43,654 bases of DNA from an uncultured Prevotellaceae bacterium (GTDB taxonomy: Bacteria > Bacteroidota > Bacteroidia > Bacteroidales > Bacteroidaceae): assembly GCA_902771785.1 (NCBI GenBank), contig CACXYH010000048.1, positions 1 to 43,654 on the forward strand. Reading direction: 5' to 3'. The notes beneath the pieces are model-generated. The model did not search any database and was not told where the DNA came from. It saw nothing but the letters and a program-made list of their open reading frames with translations. The translations under genes were made by a program, and so were the position numbers. This document shows positions 33,329 to 41,822 of this stretch, piece by piece; the stretch's first letter is position 1; each line of letters opens with the position of its first letter.

Positions 33329-35542
33329 TCAGAGGCGTATCAGCTGCGAGCCCGCAAAAGAGCTGTCGGCACAGTTCAGCTGCACGGCGTAGACGCCTGC
33401 AGGCAGCCGAGGAAGGTCGATGGTAGCCTCCGTGCCCGAGGGCTTCAGCTTGGTTTGCAGCAAGCGTGCACCAGCCACCGAGTAGATGCTGACGGTCACC
33501 GTTTGCTTCGGCACGCTGGCAAACTGCAGCTGCAAGGCACCGTTGCCTACGCGCACCAATGCCTGTCGGGGCTGATGCTGACTGACTGCCTCGACCTTGG
33601 AGATGCCCAGAATGTCGAGCAGACCCAGATAGGCATTAATCTCGCCGTAGCCGTATTCGTTGTTGGGATAGTCGAGCGCAGCATCAGGGTGAGCGCACGT
33701 ACGGCTGAAGATGTCGCGCACGTCGTGGTGCGTCAGCTTGGGATTGGCCTGCAGCCACAGGGCAATGACGCCTGCTACAACAGGACACGACATCGACGTG
33801 CCCGAGTTGGAGTTCCATGAGTAGACGCGCCCTTCATGCACGAAGCGGGCCACATCAGAGTTAAGGTCGTTGGCAGTGGGGTTGTAGCCCAGGTAGAAAC
33901 TGCTGTACGACGACACGACATTCTCGCCCGGCGCCATCACGTCGGGCTTCAGCAGTCCGGTCATCGTGGGGCCGATGGATGAGAAGGGAGTGCGCTTGCC
34001 CACCGTCCGGCCCTCAGAGTAGTCTTTATAGATGCCTTTATAATTCACGAAGCCCGTGCGATGGGCGGTCGAGCCTACGCAGATAACACAAGGAAAATTG
34101 CTTGGCGCCAGAATGTTGCGCCCGTACTGGGCTGCATTCCATCGCTTGTCGACATCGCGATAAGCCAGCGACGATGCCGCCGAGCCGTAGATCTCAGCAT
34201 GGGTGTCTGCACCCTGCATGACCATAGCCACAGGGAGCATCTCATGCATCTTGGCGCTCGAAGCGAGGTTCAGCAAAAAGATGCTGTCGGCAGAGAAGCC
34301 CGACGCATAGCGCTTTATGCTGATGGTGCAAGTGTCCTTTTTCAGGAAGAGCGTGTCTGTGTAGGCAGAGTCCAGCCGCATCGCGCGCGAGTCGAAGACA
34401 ATGGTGTCTGTAGGAATGGAGCCATTGCCATAGGCGTAGAAACAAAGCGCTATGGGGCCATCGTGCTTGATGCGGTAGGAGGCCTCCTTACTGTATGACC
34501 TGATGAAAGCTCCCGCCTCGAACGTGCCGGGTGCTTTCTCGGCATAGGTGAGCGCGGCGCCCTCGTTGCCCGCAGCCGAGACGATGATATGGCCCGGCGT
34601 GCTCAGCTTGTCGAGGAAGGCACAATAGAGGCTGTCGTCTTCGTCGTAGTAGGGCATGTAGCCCTCGCTGAACGAAGCGACGCAAGGCTTGCCCTGACTG
34701 TCGGCATAGTCGAACATGTACTTGAAGCCGAGGGCATCGGTGGCTGTCGTGTATTTATAGTAGTCGGTCTTGTCGATGTATCGCAGGTCGCTCGACACAG
34801 CATTGCTCACCAGACAAAGGTCGCTGCCGAAGGCCACGCCCCGATAAGGCGTGTCGTAGCCGCTGCCGGCCGCTATGCCAGAGGTGTGCGTGCCGTGGGT
34901 CTCGGTCAGTCCGTCGTAGGAGCGGCGCTGCGCAAGCACGTTCTCGTAGCCCACGAAGTCGCGGCCCACGGGGAAGGAACTTCCCACGGTGTCTTTCGAC
35001 AGCTGGTCCCAGAAGGCGGCGATACGATAGCGGCTCAGCCGGTCGTCGCTGTAGAAGTTAGGATGGGTCAGGTCGAAGCCAATGTCCATCACTCCCACCA
35101 CGACGCCCTCGCCCGTATAGGGCTGCCACAGGTGGTTGGCCTGATAGAGCGGCAGCGTGTGAATGATTTTCGGCATCGTATCCATCGTGGCGCTGGCCGG
35201 ACGTCCTGCCTCAATACGCTTCACCATAGGATTGTCGGCCAGCTCGCTCAGCCTGTTCAGGGGGATGGTGGCGATAGCAATGTCGTCGAGCTGGGCATAG
35301 ACGCGGCAGCCGTAGCTGGCCAGCAACCGGTCGGATTTCTCGCTGCCCGTCTGCACAAAGGCGGTGATGAGCCACCCCATGCTGCTTCCGCTCTTGGGTA
35401 TGGCGGAGCGTGCTGCGGCTTGCTGCCGGCTGTCAGCGGCTTGTCGCACCCATTCCGACATCTTGCTGTAGCCAGACTGCTGGGCTGTTGCCGACAGTAT
35501 GGCCAGCAAAAGCATTGTCAAAGTCAGTATCTTTTTTGTCAT
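33329..35542 (-). CDS. S8 subtilisin-like serine protease with C-terminal sorting-type domain
   Basis: The 737-residue protein has a signal peptide (about 1-21) and an N-terminal region (about 50-115) like an inhibitor pro-domain. The peptidase S8 domain has Asp153 in GVMDIGFD, His219 in HGTHTSG and the Ser in NSGTSMSCPVVAG around residue 570. The last about 80 residues look like a type A Por-secretion/T9SS sorting domain (VSIYSVAGARLL, LPAGVYAVQL), so export to the cell surface by the type IX system is likely. It probably heads the minus-strand set with the GH35-like gene, tcdA and the sirtuin. Confidence 0.87.
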   Translation of the reverse strand: MTKKILTLTMLLLAILSATAQQSGYSKMSEWVRQAADSRQQAAARSAIPKSGSSMGWLITAFVQTGSEKSDRLLASYGCRVYAQLDDIAIATIPLNRLSELADNPMVKRIEAGRPASATMDTMPKIIHTLPLYQANHLWQPYTGEGVVVGVMDIGFDLTHPNFYSDDRLSRYRIAAFWDQLSKDTVGSSFPVGRDFVGYENVLAQRRSYDGLTETHGTHTSGIAAGSGYDTPYRGVAFGSDLCLVSNAVSSDLRYIDKTDYYKYTTATDALGFKYMFDYADSQGKPCVASFSEGYMPYYDEDDSLYCAFLDKLSTPGHIIVSAAGNEGAALTYAEKAPGTFEAGAFIRSYSKEASYRIKHDGPIALCFYAYGNGSIPTDTIVFDSRAMRLDSAYTDTLFLKKDTCTISIKRYASGFSADSIFLLNLASSAKMHEMLPVAMVMQGADTHAEIYGSAASSLAYRDVDKRWNAAQYGRNILAPSNFPCVICVGSTAHRTGFVNYKGIYKDYSEGRTVGKRTPFSSIGPTMTGLLKPDVMAPGENVVSSYSSFYLGYNPTANDLNSDVARFVHEGRVYSWNSNSGTSMSCPVVAGVIALWLQANPKLTHHDVRDIFSRTCAHPDAALDYPNNEYGYGEINAYLGLLDILGISKVEAVSQHQPRQALVRVGNGALQLQFASVPKQTVTVSIYSVAGARLLQTKLKPSGTEATIDLPRLPAGVYAVQLNCADSSFAGSQLIRL

Positions 35543-35550
35543 TCTGGCAA

Positions 35551-35558
35551 CAAAATTA
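35551..35558 (-). promoter_or_regulatory. -7 box for the S8 protease gene
   Basis: The minus strand reads TAATTTTG eight bases upstream of the ATG at 35542. A TTTC lies 19 bases upstream as a weak -33 element. Confidence 0.5.
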
Positions 35559-35611
35559 CAAAAAACCTACGAATACTGAAAGGTTTTTCACAAAAAGATA
35601 GAAAAAATTTA

Positions 35612-35660
35612 AGCTATAATTCCAGGAATTTCAGCTATAATCCCAGGAATTTTAGCTTAA
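35612..35660. repeat. Tandem repeat of 21-base near-palindromic units
   Basis: Two full units at 35612-35632 and 35633-35653 share AGCTATAAT, C or T, CCAGGAATTT, followed by a partial third copy starting AGCTTAATT. Each unit plus the next AGCT forms an imperfect palindrome centred on the A of TCCAGGA. Confidence 0.85.
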
Positions 35661-35784
35661 TTGTTCTCCGTATGTAGTTAAATAGGAAATCAAATCTTGC
35701 TGAATGCAAAGAGAATAGTAGCTCCAAGTGAGCAAAAAAAACCTAATTTTTATCTATTTATAGTGGAAGAACACGAAAAATGAG

Positions 35785-35792
35785 TAACTTTG
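35785..35792 (+). promoter_or_regulatory. -7 box of the FKBP operon
   Basis: TAACTTTG followed by CAACC lies 42 bases before the ATG at 35835. The -33 element is not clear. Confidence 0.6.
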
Positions 35793-35834
35793 CAACCAAT
35801 TTTTAAGTACTTATCAATTTTATTTAGAGAAAAC

Positions 35835-36440
35835 ATGGATAAACTGAGCTATGCCCTGGGACTGGGCATCGGACAACAATTGGCCAATATGGGAGCCAAC
35901 GACCTCAACGTCGACGACTTCGGACAGGCCATTAAGGACGTGCTGAAAGGTGCCGAACTGAAAGTGTCGCACCGCGAGGCACAGCAGATTGTGCAAAGCT
36001 ACTTCCAGCAACAGGAAGAGAAGATGCAGGCCGAACGTGCCGAGAAGGGCAAGGCCCATAAGGAAGCCGGCGAGAAGTATCTGGCCGAGAACGCCAAGAA
36101 AGAGGGCGTGGTGACGCTGCCCAGCGGACTGCAATACCAAGTGCTGAAGGAAGGCAACGGAAAGAAGCCTACGGCCAAAGACTCGGTGAAGTGCCACTAC
36201 GAGGGATTCCTCATCGACGGCACCGTGTTCGATTCGAGCGTACAGCGCGGCGAGCCTGCCGTCTTCGGACTGCAGCAGGTCATTGCCGGATGGACCGAAG
36301 GCCTGCAGCTCATGCAGGAGGGCGCCAAGTATCGCTTCTTCATCCCCTATCGCCTGGCTTACGGCGAGGGTGGTGCCGGCCAGAGCATTCCTCCCTTTGC
36401 TGCCCTCATCTTCGATGTTGAACTCCTGGAAGTCGTTTAA
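35835..36440 (+). CDS. FKBP-type peptidyl-prolyl isomerase, cytosolic-type
   Basis: The 201-residue protein has an N-terminal FKBP_N-like dimerisation helix region (about 1-75, rich in Gln/Glu/Lys) and a C-terminal FKBP domain (about 95-201) with SVKCHYEGFLIDGTVFDSS and FIPYRLAYGEGGAGQSIPPFAALIFDVELL. It catalyses cis-trans isomerisation of prolyl bonds. No signal peptide is visible with the ATG at 35835, so it is probably cytosolic; an upstream ATG at 35790 lies at the -7 box and is rejected. It is the first of three FKBP genes. Confidence 0.9.
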   Translation: MDKLSYALGLGIGQQLANMGANDLNVDDFGQAIKDVLKGAELKVSHREAQQIVQSYFQQQEEKMQAERAEKGKAHKEAGEKYLAENAKKEGVVTLPSGLQYQVLKEGNGKKPTAKDSVKCHYEGFLIDGTVFDSSVQRGEPAVFGLQQVIAGWTEGLQLMQEGAKYRFFIPYRLAYGEGGAGQSIPPFAALIFDVELLEVV

Positions 36441-36488
36441 CTTCCCAGAAAAAAATAAACCTAATTAAAAAACAACTATCATAAGAAA

Positions 36489-37358
36489 ATGAAAAAGCTT
36501 ACATTCATGGCCGCAATGGCCGTTGCCGCCGTCGCAATGACGTCGTGCAACCACGGAGCTCCCAGCGCAAAGCTGAGAACCGAAATCGACACCGTTAGCT
36601 ACTCCATCGGTATGGCCCAGTCTGACGGTCTGAAAGAGTATCTTGCCAACCAGCAGGGCGTCGACACCGCCTACATGGCAGCCTTCATCAAGGGTGTCAC
36701 CGAGGGTGCCAATGCCGGCGACAACAAGAAGCAGGCAGCCTACTTTGCCGGTATCCAGATTGGCCAGCAGATTGCCAACCAGTGGGTCAACGGCATCAAC
36801 TATCAGCTCTTCAACGGCGACTCTACGCAGACCATTTCGCTGCAGAACCTGCTGGCAGGCTTCATCAGCGGTGCTACGGGCAAGGGTGGCAAGATGACCG
36901 TTGCCGAAGCACGTGAGACCAGCGACCGTCTGATGTCGTCTATCCGCGCTAAAGCACTGGAGAAGACCTACGGCCCCAACCGCGAAGAGGGTGAGAAGTT
37001 CCTCGCCGAGAATGCCAAGAAAGAGGGCGTAAAGGTGCTGCCCAGCGGCGTTCAGTACAAGGTCATCAAGGAAGGCAGCGGCAAGATTCCCGCTGACTCG
37101 TCGACCGTGAAGGTTCACTACGAGGGCAAGCTGCTCGACGGCACCGTGTTCGACAGCTCGTACAAGCGCGGTCAGCCCGCCGAAATGCGTTGCAACCAGG
37201 TCATCAAGGGCTGGACCGACGCACTCGTCCACATGCCTGCTGGCTCTATCTGGGAGGTCTACATTCCCCAGGAGCTGGCCTATGCCGAGCGTGCCACAGG
37301 CCAAATCAAGCCTTTCTCTATGCTGACCTTCAAGATTGAACTGCTCGAAGTAAAATAA
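36489..37358 (+). CDS. FKBP-type peptidyl-prolyl isomerase lipoprotein
   Basis: The 289-residue protein has a lipoprotein signal with lipobox at MTSC (Cys19). An FKBP_N helix region (about 30-165) and an FKBP domain (about 185-289, with VKVHYEGKLLDGTVFDSS and YIPQELAYAERATGQIKPFSMLTFKIELLEV) follow. It should be membrane-anchored in the periplasm or outer membrane and assist protein folding there. It starts 48 bases after the first FKBP gene. The loop AERATGQIKPF differs from the GEGGAGQSIPPF of copy 1 and matches copy 3. Confidence 0.92.
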   Translation: MKKLTFMAAMAVAAVAMTSCNHGAPSAKLRTEIDTVSYSIGMAQSDGLKEYLANQQGVDTAYMAAFIKGVTEGANAGDNKKQAAYFAGIQIGQQIANQWVNGINYQLFNGDSTQTISLQNLLAGFISGATGKGGKMTVAEARETSDRLMSSIRAKALEKTYGPNREEGEKFLAENAKKEGVKVLPSGVQYKVIKEGSGKIPADSSTVKVHYEGKLLDGTVFDSSYKRGQPAEMRCNQVIKGWTDALVHMPAGSIWEVYIPQELAYAERATGQIKPFSMLTFKIELLEVK

Positions 37359-37376
37359 AGTAGCAAAGAAAGAGTC

Positions 37377-38381
37377 ATGAAGAAGATTCTGATTGTAGCA
37401 CTCACCTTGCTGGTGAGTGCTTCTTTTAGCACCGCTGATGCGGCTAAGAAGAAAAAGAAGAACGAGGTCAAGGTCGACACCGTCGTCGTGAAGCAGCCCG
37501 TCGTGCTGACCAACGGCAGCGACACGCTGAGCTATGCTGCCGGCATGATGCTCACCAAAGGCCTGAAGCCCTACCTGCAGCAGTCGCTGGGTGTAGACAC
37601 TACCTATATGGCCGACTTCATGCGCGGCTTCGAAGAGATGCTCAAGTCGAGCAACGACCCGAAGATGAAGGCCTATGCCGCCGGCATCGACATTGCCAAC
37701 CAGCTGAACAAGCGCATGCTCCCCGGTATGGAGCGGGAGTTCACCGATACGCCCGATACCATCATTGCCGAAACCGTACACCGCGGCTTCACCGATGCAC
37801 TTGAAGGCGACACCACCGTGATGCACCAGCAGTATGCCGAGCAGCTGTTCCAGGTCAAGCAAATGGAGAACAGGGAAGCTAAGGAGGAGAAACTCTATGG
37901 CCCCAACCGCGATGCCGGCCGCAAGTTCCTGGCCGAGAATGCCAAGAAAGAGGGCGTCATCACCACGCCGAGCGGCCTGCAGTATAAAGTGCTCACACAG
38001 GGCGAGGGCGAAGTTCCCCAGCTCACCGACAAGGTGCTTGTGCACTATGAGGGCCGTCTGGTCGACGGCACCGTGTTCGACGCTTCGTCCAAGCACGGCA
38101 CCGAGCCCTCTTCATTCCAGCCCAACCAGGTCATCCCCGGCTGGAAAGAGGCACTCACCATGATGCCCGTAGGCTCGAAATGGCAGCTCTACATCCCCTA
38201 CGAACTGGCTTACGGCGAGCGCGAGGCCGGTCAAATCAAGCCCTTCTCGGCTCTGATCTTCGATGTGGAGCTGGTAGGAATCGACAAGCCCAAAGCCGAG
38301 ACCACTGCCAGCAGCACCAAGAAGACAACCGCCAAGAAGCCGGCTACGGCTGCCAGGAAAAAGACAGCCAAACGCAAGTAA
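37377..38381 (+). CDS. exported FKBP-type peptidyl-prolyl isomerase with lysine-rich tail
   Basis: The 334-residue protein starts with a signal peptide (MKKILIVALTLLVSASFSTADA) followed at once by a Lys cluster. It has an FKBP_N region (about 50-185) and an FKBP domain (about 205-302, with VLVHYEGRLVDGTVFDAS). The last about 30 residues are almost only Lys, Ala, Thr and Arg, a histone-H1-like tail unusual for an exported isomerase. It starts 18 bases after copy 2, and a terminator follows at 38401. Confidence 0.9.
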   Translation: MKKILIVALTLLVSASFSTADAAKKKKKNEVKVDTVVVKQPVVLTNGSDTLSYAAGMMLTKGLKPYLQQSLGVDTTYMADFMRGFEEMLKSSNDPKMKAYAAGIDIANQLNKRMLPGMEREFTDTPDTIIAETVHRGFTDALEGDTTVMHQQYAEQLFQVKQMENREAKEEKLYGPNRDAGRKFLAENAKKEGVITTPSGLQYKVLTQGEGEVPQLTDKVLVHYEGRLVDGTVFDASSKHGTEPSSFQPNQVIPGWKEALTMMPVGSKWQLYIPYELAYGEREAGQIKPFSALIFDVELVGIDKPKAETTASSTKKTTAKKPATAARKKTAKRK

Positions 38382-38400
38382 GGAGGCACAAAACATCAAC

Positions 38401-38437
38401 AAAAGCAGGCAAAATGTGAATTTTTGCCTGCTTTTTT
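38401..38437 (+). terminator. Intrinsic terminator of the FKBP operon
   Basis: AAAAGCAGGCAAAA (38401-38414) pairs perfectly with TTTTGCCTGCTTTT (38422-38435) around a 7-base loop and runs into T residues. It lies 19 bases after the last FKBP stop. Confidence 0.92.
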
Positions 38438-38457
38438 CATTTTTTCTTGCCAAAATG

Positions 38458-38488
38458 TTGCTCATTTCAATAATTATACGTACTTTTG
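38458..38488 (+). promoter_or_regulatory. Promoter of the Lrp-peptidase cluster
   Basis: TTG at 38458-38460, a 20-base gap and TACTTTTG at 38481-38488 match the Bacteroidetes promoter pattern. The ATG at 38521 is 32 bases downstream. Confidence 0.65.
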
Positions 38489-38520
38489 CTATCAAAACGT
38501 AACATTAAATCACCATAAGC

Positions 38521-38997
38521 ATGGAGAAAATAGATAAACTTGACAAGAAAATACTAAGCATCTTGTCGAAGAACGCTCGCATCCCGTTCAAGGATGTGGC
38601 AGCCGATTGTGGCGTGTCGCGCGCAGCCATCCATCAGCGCGTGCAGCGACTCATCGACAGCAACGTCATCACCGGCAGCGGCTTCGACGTCAACCCCAAG
38701 AGCCTGGGCTACTCTACCTGCACCTACGTAGGCATCACCCTGGAGCGCGGCTCCATGTATAAGGACGTCGTCAAGCGTCTGGAGCTCATTCCCGAGGTAG
38801 TGGAATGCCACTTCACAACGGGCCCCTACACGATGCTCGTCAAACTTTATGCGCGCGACAACGAGCAGCTCATGCACCTGCTCAACGGGCAGCTGCAGGA
38901 AATTCCCGGCGTCGTAGCCACCGAGACGCTCATCTCGCTCGAGCAGAACATCAAACGCGAAATTCCCGTGAACTTCGACGACAAGGAACTGGAGTAA
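38521..38997 (+). CDS. Lrp/AsnC-family transcriptional regulator
   Basis: The 158-residue protein has an N-terminal winged helix-turn-helix (about 1-60; ILSILSKNARIPFKDVAADCGVSRAAIHQRVQRL) and a C-terminal ligand-binding RAM domain (about 70-145). Lrp/AsnC proteins respond to amino acids and often regulate adjacent metabolic genes. Its stop overlaps the ATG of the amidotransferase-dipeptidase fusion (TAATG at 38995-38999), so it may control this peptide-degrading cluster. Length and motif placement are normal. Confidence 0.93.
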   Translation: MEKIDKLDKKILSILSKNARIPFKDVAADCGVSRAAIHQRVQRLIDSNVITGSGFDVNPKSLGYSTCTYVGITLERGSMYKDVVKRLELIPEVVECHFTTGPYTMLVKLYARDNEQLMHLLNGQLQEIPGVVATETLISLEQNIKREIPVNFDDKELE

Positions 38998-40751
38998 TGG
39001 CTACAACATTCGATTTGCAGGCGCAGCTCAACCAAGTCTACGCCCACTTCCCCGAGGCTCCAAGACGGCCGCTCATCGGCATCACCGGCAACTACGAAGA
39101 CCTGACCTGCAAACTGGCCGAGGGCTACTACAAGCAGGTGGTCGCCGCAGGCGGAACGCCCGTCATCGTGCCACCCCTCAGCAGCACCGAGGCCATCGTC
39201 GAAACGCTGCGCCACCTCGACGGACTGCTGCTCAGCGGCGGTGCCGACATCAATCCGCTCTATCAGGGCGAAGAACCCATTCCCGCCCTGCACGGCATCA
39301 ATCGCGAGCGCGACCTGCCCGAGCTGCTCATCACCCGCCTGGCCTACGACCGCCAGCTGCCCATCCTCGGCATCTGCCGCGGCATTCAGACCCTGGCCGT
39401 TGCCCTTGGCGGAAAGGTGGAGCAGGACATCAAGGCAAGCATCAAGCACTCGCAGGAGGCCGACCGCTCAGAGCCAACCCACACCGTTGCCGTAGACCAG
39501 GACTCCACCTTATATAATATATATGGCAGCCCCACCCTCCTCGTCAACTCCTTCCACCATCAGGCCGTGCGCGAGCCGGGCAGCAAGCTGCGCGTCGTAG
39601 CTAAGGCCCCCGACGGCATTATAGAGGCCGTGGAGAGCGCCGAGTTCAAGTCGGTGCTCGGCGTCCAGTGGCACCCCGAGTGCCTGGGACAGGACGGTCT
39701 GCCGCTGTTCCAGTGGCTCGTGGGCGAGGCCCGCTCCTATCGCGACGCCCACCAGCTGCACGACCGCGTGCTCACGCTCGACACCCACTGCGACACCCCC
39801 ATGTTCTTTCCGCAAGGCATCAACTTCGCCCAGCGCGACAGCCGCATCCTCGTCGACCTCGAGAAGATGACTGAAGGCCGGCTCGACGCCACCATCATGG
39901 TGGCCTATCTGCCACAGCCCAAGCAGGGCGAGACCTTCCCGTCGAAGGTCAGCTTCCCAGTCGAGGGCCCCAAGGAATTTGCCGACCTGATATTCGATAA
40001 AATCGCCGCCATCGTCAGCGCCAACCCCGACCACATAGCCCTTGCCCGCACGCCCGACGAGCTCTACGAGAACAAGCGCCTCGGCCGCAAAAGCATCATG
40101 CTGGGCATTGAGAATGCGCTGGCGCTCAACGGACAGCTCGAGAACGTACGCCACTTTGCCCAGCGAGGCGTGGTCTACATCACGCTGTGCCACAACGGCG
40201 ACAACGACGTGTGCGACTCCTGTCGCGGCAACAGCCTGCACGGGGGCGTGAGCCCGTTTGGCGAGCAGGTCATCGGCGAGATGAACCGCCTCGGACTCAT
40301 GGTCGACCTGAGTCATGCTGCCGACAAGAGCTTCTACGATGCGCTCGACATAAGCCGCACACCCATCGTGTGCAGCCACTCGTCGGCACGCGCCCTCTGC
40401 GACCATCCACGCAACCTCACCGACGACATGATGCGCGCGCTGGCCCGGAAGGGCGGCGTGGCCCAGACCACGCTCTATCCCGGCTTCCTGCGCAGCAACG
40501 GCCAGGCCACCATCCTCGATGCCATTGCCCATCTGGAGCATGCCATCCAGGTGATGGGCATCGACCACGTAGGACTGGGCACCGACTTCGACGGCGACGG
40601 AGGCGTCAGCGGACTGGCCGATGCCTCAGAGCTCATCAACTTCACCCGCCAGCTGCTGGCCCGCCGCTACAGCGAGCGCGACATCCAGAAAATATGGGGA
40701 GGAAACTTCCTGCGCGTCATGACCCAAGTACAACAAATGAAGGAAAAGTAG
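38997..40751 (+). CDS. fusion of gamma-glutamyl hydrolase-like amidotransferase (C26) and membrane dipeptidase (M19)
   Basis: The 584-residue protein joins two enzymes. Residues about 22-245 are a class I glutamine amidotransferase-like gamma-glutamyl-GABA hydrolase type, with Cys127 in GICRG and His226/Glu228 in QWHPE. Residues about 255-580 are a peptidase M19 (renal dipeptidase) TIM barrel, with metal ligands His264/Asp266 (HCD), Glu372 (GIEN), His440 (DLSH) and His461 (CSHS), and GTDFDG near 528-533. Both active sites look intact. The N-terminal half would cut gamma-glutamyl amides and the C-terminal half dipeptides. There is no signal peptide. The ATG at 38997 overlaps the stop of the Lrp gene and is preferred to upstream in-frame starts. 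Confidence 0.88.
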   Translation: MATTFDLQAQLNQVYAHFPEAPRRPLIGITGNYEDLTCKLAEGYYKQVVAAGGTPVIVPPLSSTEAIVETLRHLDGLLLSGGADINPLYQGEEPIPALHGINRERDLPELLITRLAYDRQLPILGICRGIQTLAVALGGKVEQDIKASIKHSQEADRSEPTHTVAVDQDSTLYNIYGSPTLLVNSFHHQAVREPGSKLRVVAKAPDGIIEAVESAEFKSVLGVQWHPECLGQDGLPLFQWLVGEARSYRDAHQLHDRVLTLDTHCDTPMFFPQGINFAQRDSRILVDLEKMTEGRLDATIMVAYLPQPKQGETFPSKVSFPVEGPKEFADLIFDKIAAIVSANPDHIALARTPDELYENKRLGRKSIMLGIENALALNGQLENVRHFAQRGVVYITLCHNGDNDVCDSCRGNSLHGGVSPFGEQVIGEMNRLGLMVDLSHAADKSFYDALDISRTPIVCSHSSARALCDHPRNLTDDMMRALARKGGVAQTTLYPGFLRSNGQATILDAIAHLEHAIQVMGIDHVGLGTDFDGDGGVSGLADASELINFTRQLLARRYSERDIQKIWGGNFLRVMTQVQQMKEK

Positions 40752-40760
40752 AAAAAAAAC

Positions 40761-41741
40761 ATGAAGAAAGTATTATATGCCCTGCTCCTGTCGGTGCTCG
40801 CGGCCTCGTGCGGCGGCACCAAGAAGGCACAGGATGCCGGCGAGCAGAAAGCCAACCCCGTAGCCGTCACGTTCAATGCCGACTCGGCCTACGCCTTTTG
40901 CGAACAGCAATGCCAGTTTGGACCGCGCGTCATGAACAGCGAGGCCCACGAGCTGTGCGGCCAGTGGATAGCCCGCAAGTTCCGCAGCTACGGGCTTGAG
41001 GTCGTCGAGCAGAAAGCCACGCTCCGCGGCTACGACGGCACACCGCTACAGAGCACCAACATCATAGCCTCCTACAAGCCTGGTGTGGCTCCGCGCCTGC
41101 TGGTGTGCGCCCACTGGGACAGCCGTCCCTGGGCCGACAACGACCCCGACGAGGCCAACCATCGCAAGCCCGTGATGGCAGCCAACGACGGCGCCAGCGG
41201 CGTGGCCGTGATGCTCGAGGCTGCCCGGCTGCTGCCCGACTCGCTCGGCGTGGGCATCGACTTCGTGTGCTTCGATGCCGAAGACTGGGGCATTCCCCAG
41301 TGGGCTGACGCCGAAGATCCTGGCGACACCTGGGCTCTCGGTGCCCAGCATTGGGCCGCTAACCCCCATTGCGACCCCAACACCATCCGCTTCGGCATTC
41401 TGCTCGATATGGTGGGCGGCCAGCAGGCCCGCTTCTATCGCGAGGGCTACAGCATGCAGCGCGCCAAGAAAGTGGTCGACAAGGTGTGGAAGGCCGCCGA
41501 TGTGGCTGGCTACAGCAGCTACTTCCTGCAGGAGGAATGCGGATGGGTCACCGACGACCACGTGCCCGTCAACGATGTGGCAGGCATTCCCTGCATCGAC
41601 ATCATCAACCACTACCCCGCCTGCGAGCAGAGCTCCTTCGGTCCTACCTGGCACACCATCCACGACGATATGGAGCACATCGACCGCCAGACGCTGAAGG
41701 CCGTAGGCCAGACGCTGCTGCAAGTATTGTTCACGGAGTAA
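40761..41741 (+). CDS. M28-family peptidase / glutaminyl-cyclase-like lipoprotein
   Basis: The 326-residue protein begins with a lipoprotein signal (MKKVLYALLLSVLAASCGG, lipobox Cys17). The zinc-peptidase M28 domain has HWDSRPWADND near 113-123, DGASGVAVMLEAARLL, DAEDWGIPQ near 172-180 and the late TDDHVPVNDVAGIPCIDIINHYP and WHTIHDDMEHID. The pattern fits both M28 aminopeptidases and bacterial glutaminyl cyclases, which share the fold. It should act in the periplasm or at the outer membrane. It starts 9 bases after the fusion gene and is part of that operon. Confidence 0.88.
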   Translation: MKKVLYALLLSVLAASCGGTKKAQDAGEQKANPVAVTFNADSAYAFCEQQCQFGPRVMNSEAHELCGQWIARKFRSYGLEVVEQKATLRGYDGTPLQSTNIIASYKPGVAPRLLVCAHWDSRPWADNDPDEANHRKPVMAANDGASGVAVMLEAARLLPDSLGVGIDFVCFDAEDWGIPQWADAEDPGDTWALGAQHWAANPHCDPNTIRFGILLDMVGGQQARFYREGYSMQRAKKVVDKVWKAADVAGYSSYFLQEECGWVTDDHVPVNDVAGIPCIDIINHYPACEQSSFGPTWHTIHDDMEHIDRQTLKAVGQTLLQVLFTE

Positions 41742-41822
41742 TGGAACTTTGTGACATGTGACGTTGTGACATTAAGGTGGTTCAATAGTTCGGAGATAGA
41801 AAATACATAAGAAAATATATAG

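Larger units (their letters stand above)
35543..35834. other. Divergent intergenic region with 21-base repeats
   Basis: This AT-rich region separates the S8 protease (leftward) from the FKBP operon (rightward). It holds a -7 box for each direction and a short 21-base tandem repeat at 35612-35660. I see no gene. Confidence 0.7.

Noticed and set aside
31681-35542. Polysaccharide utilisation locus
   Set aside because: A GH35-like enzyme and a surface protease are present, but there is no SusC/SusD pair, hybrid sensor or other glycosidase nearby.
38805-38996. N-terminal extension of the C26-M19 fusion
   Set aside because: It overlaps the Lrp coding region in another frame and has low-complexity Arg/Ala/His composition. 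The overlapping TAATG start at 38997 is more natural.
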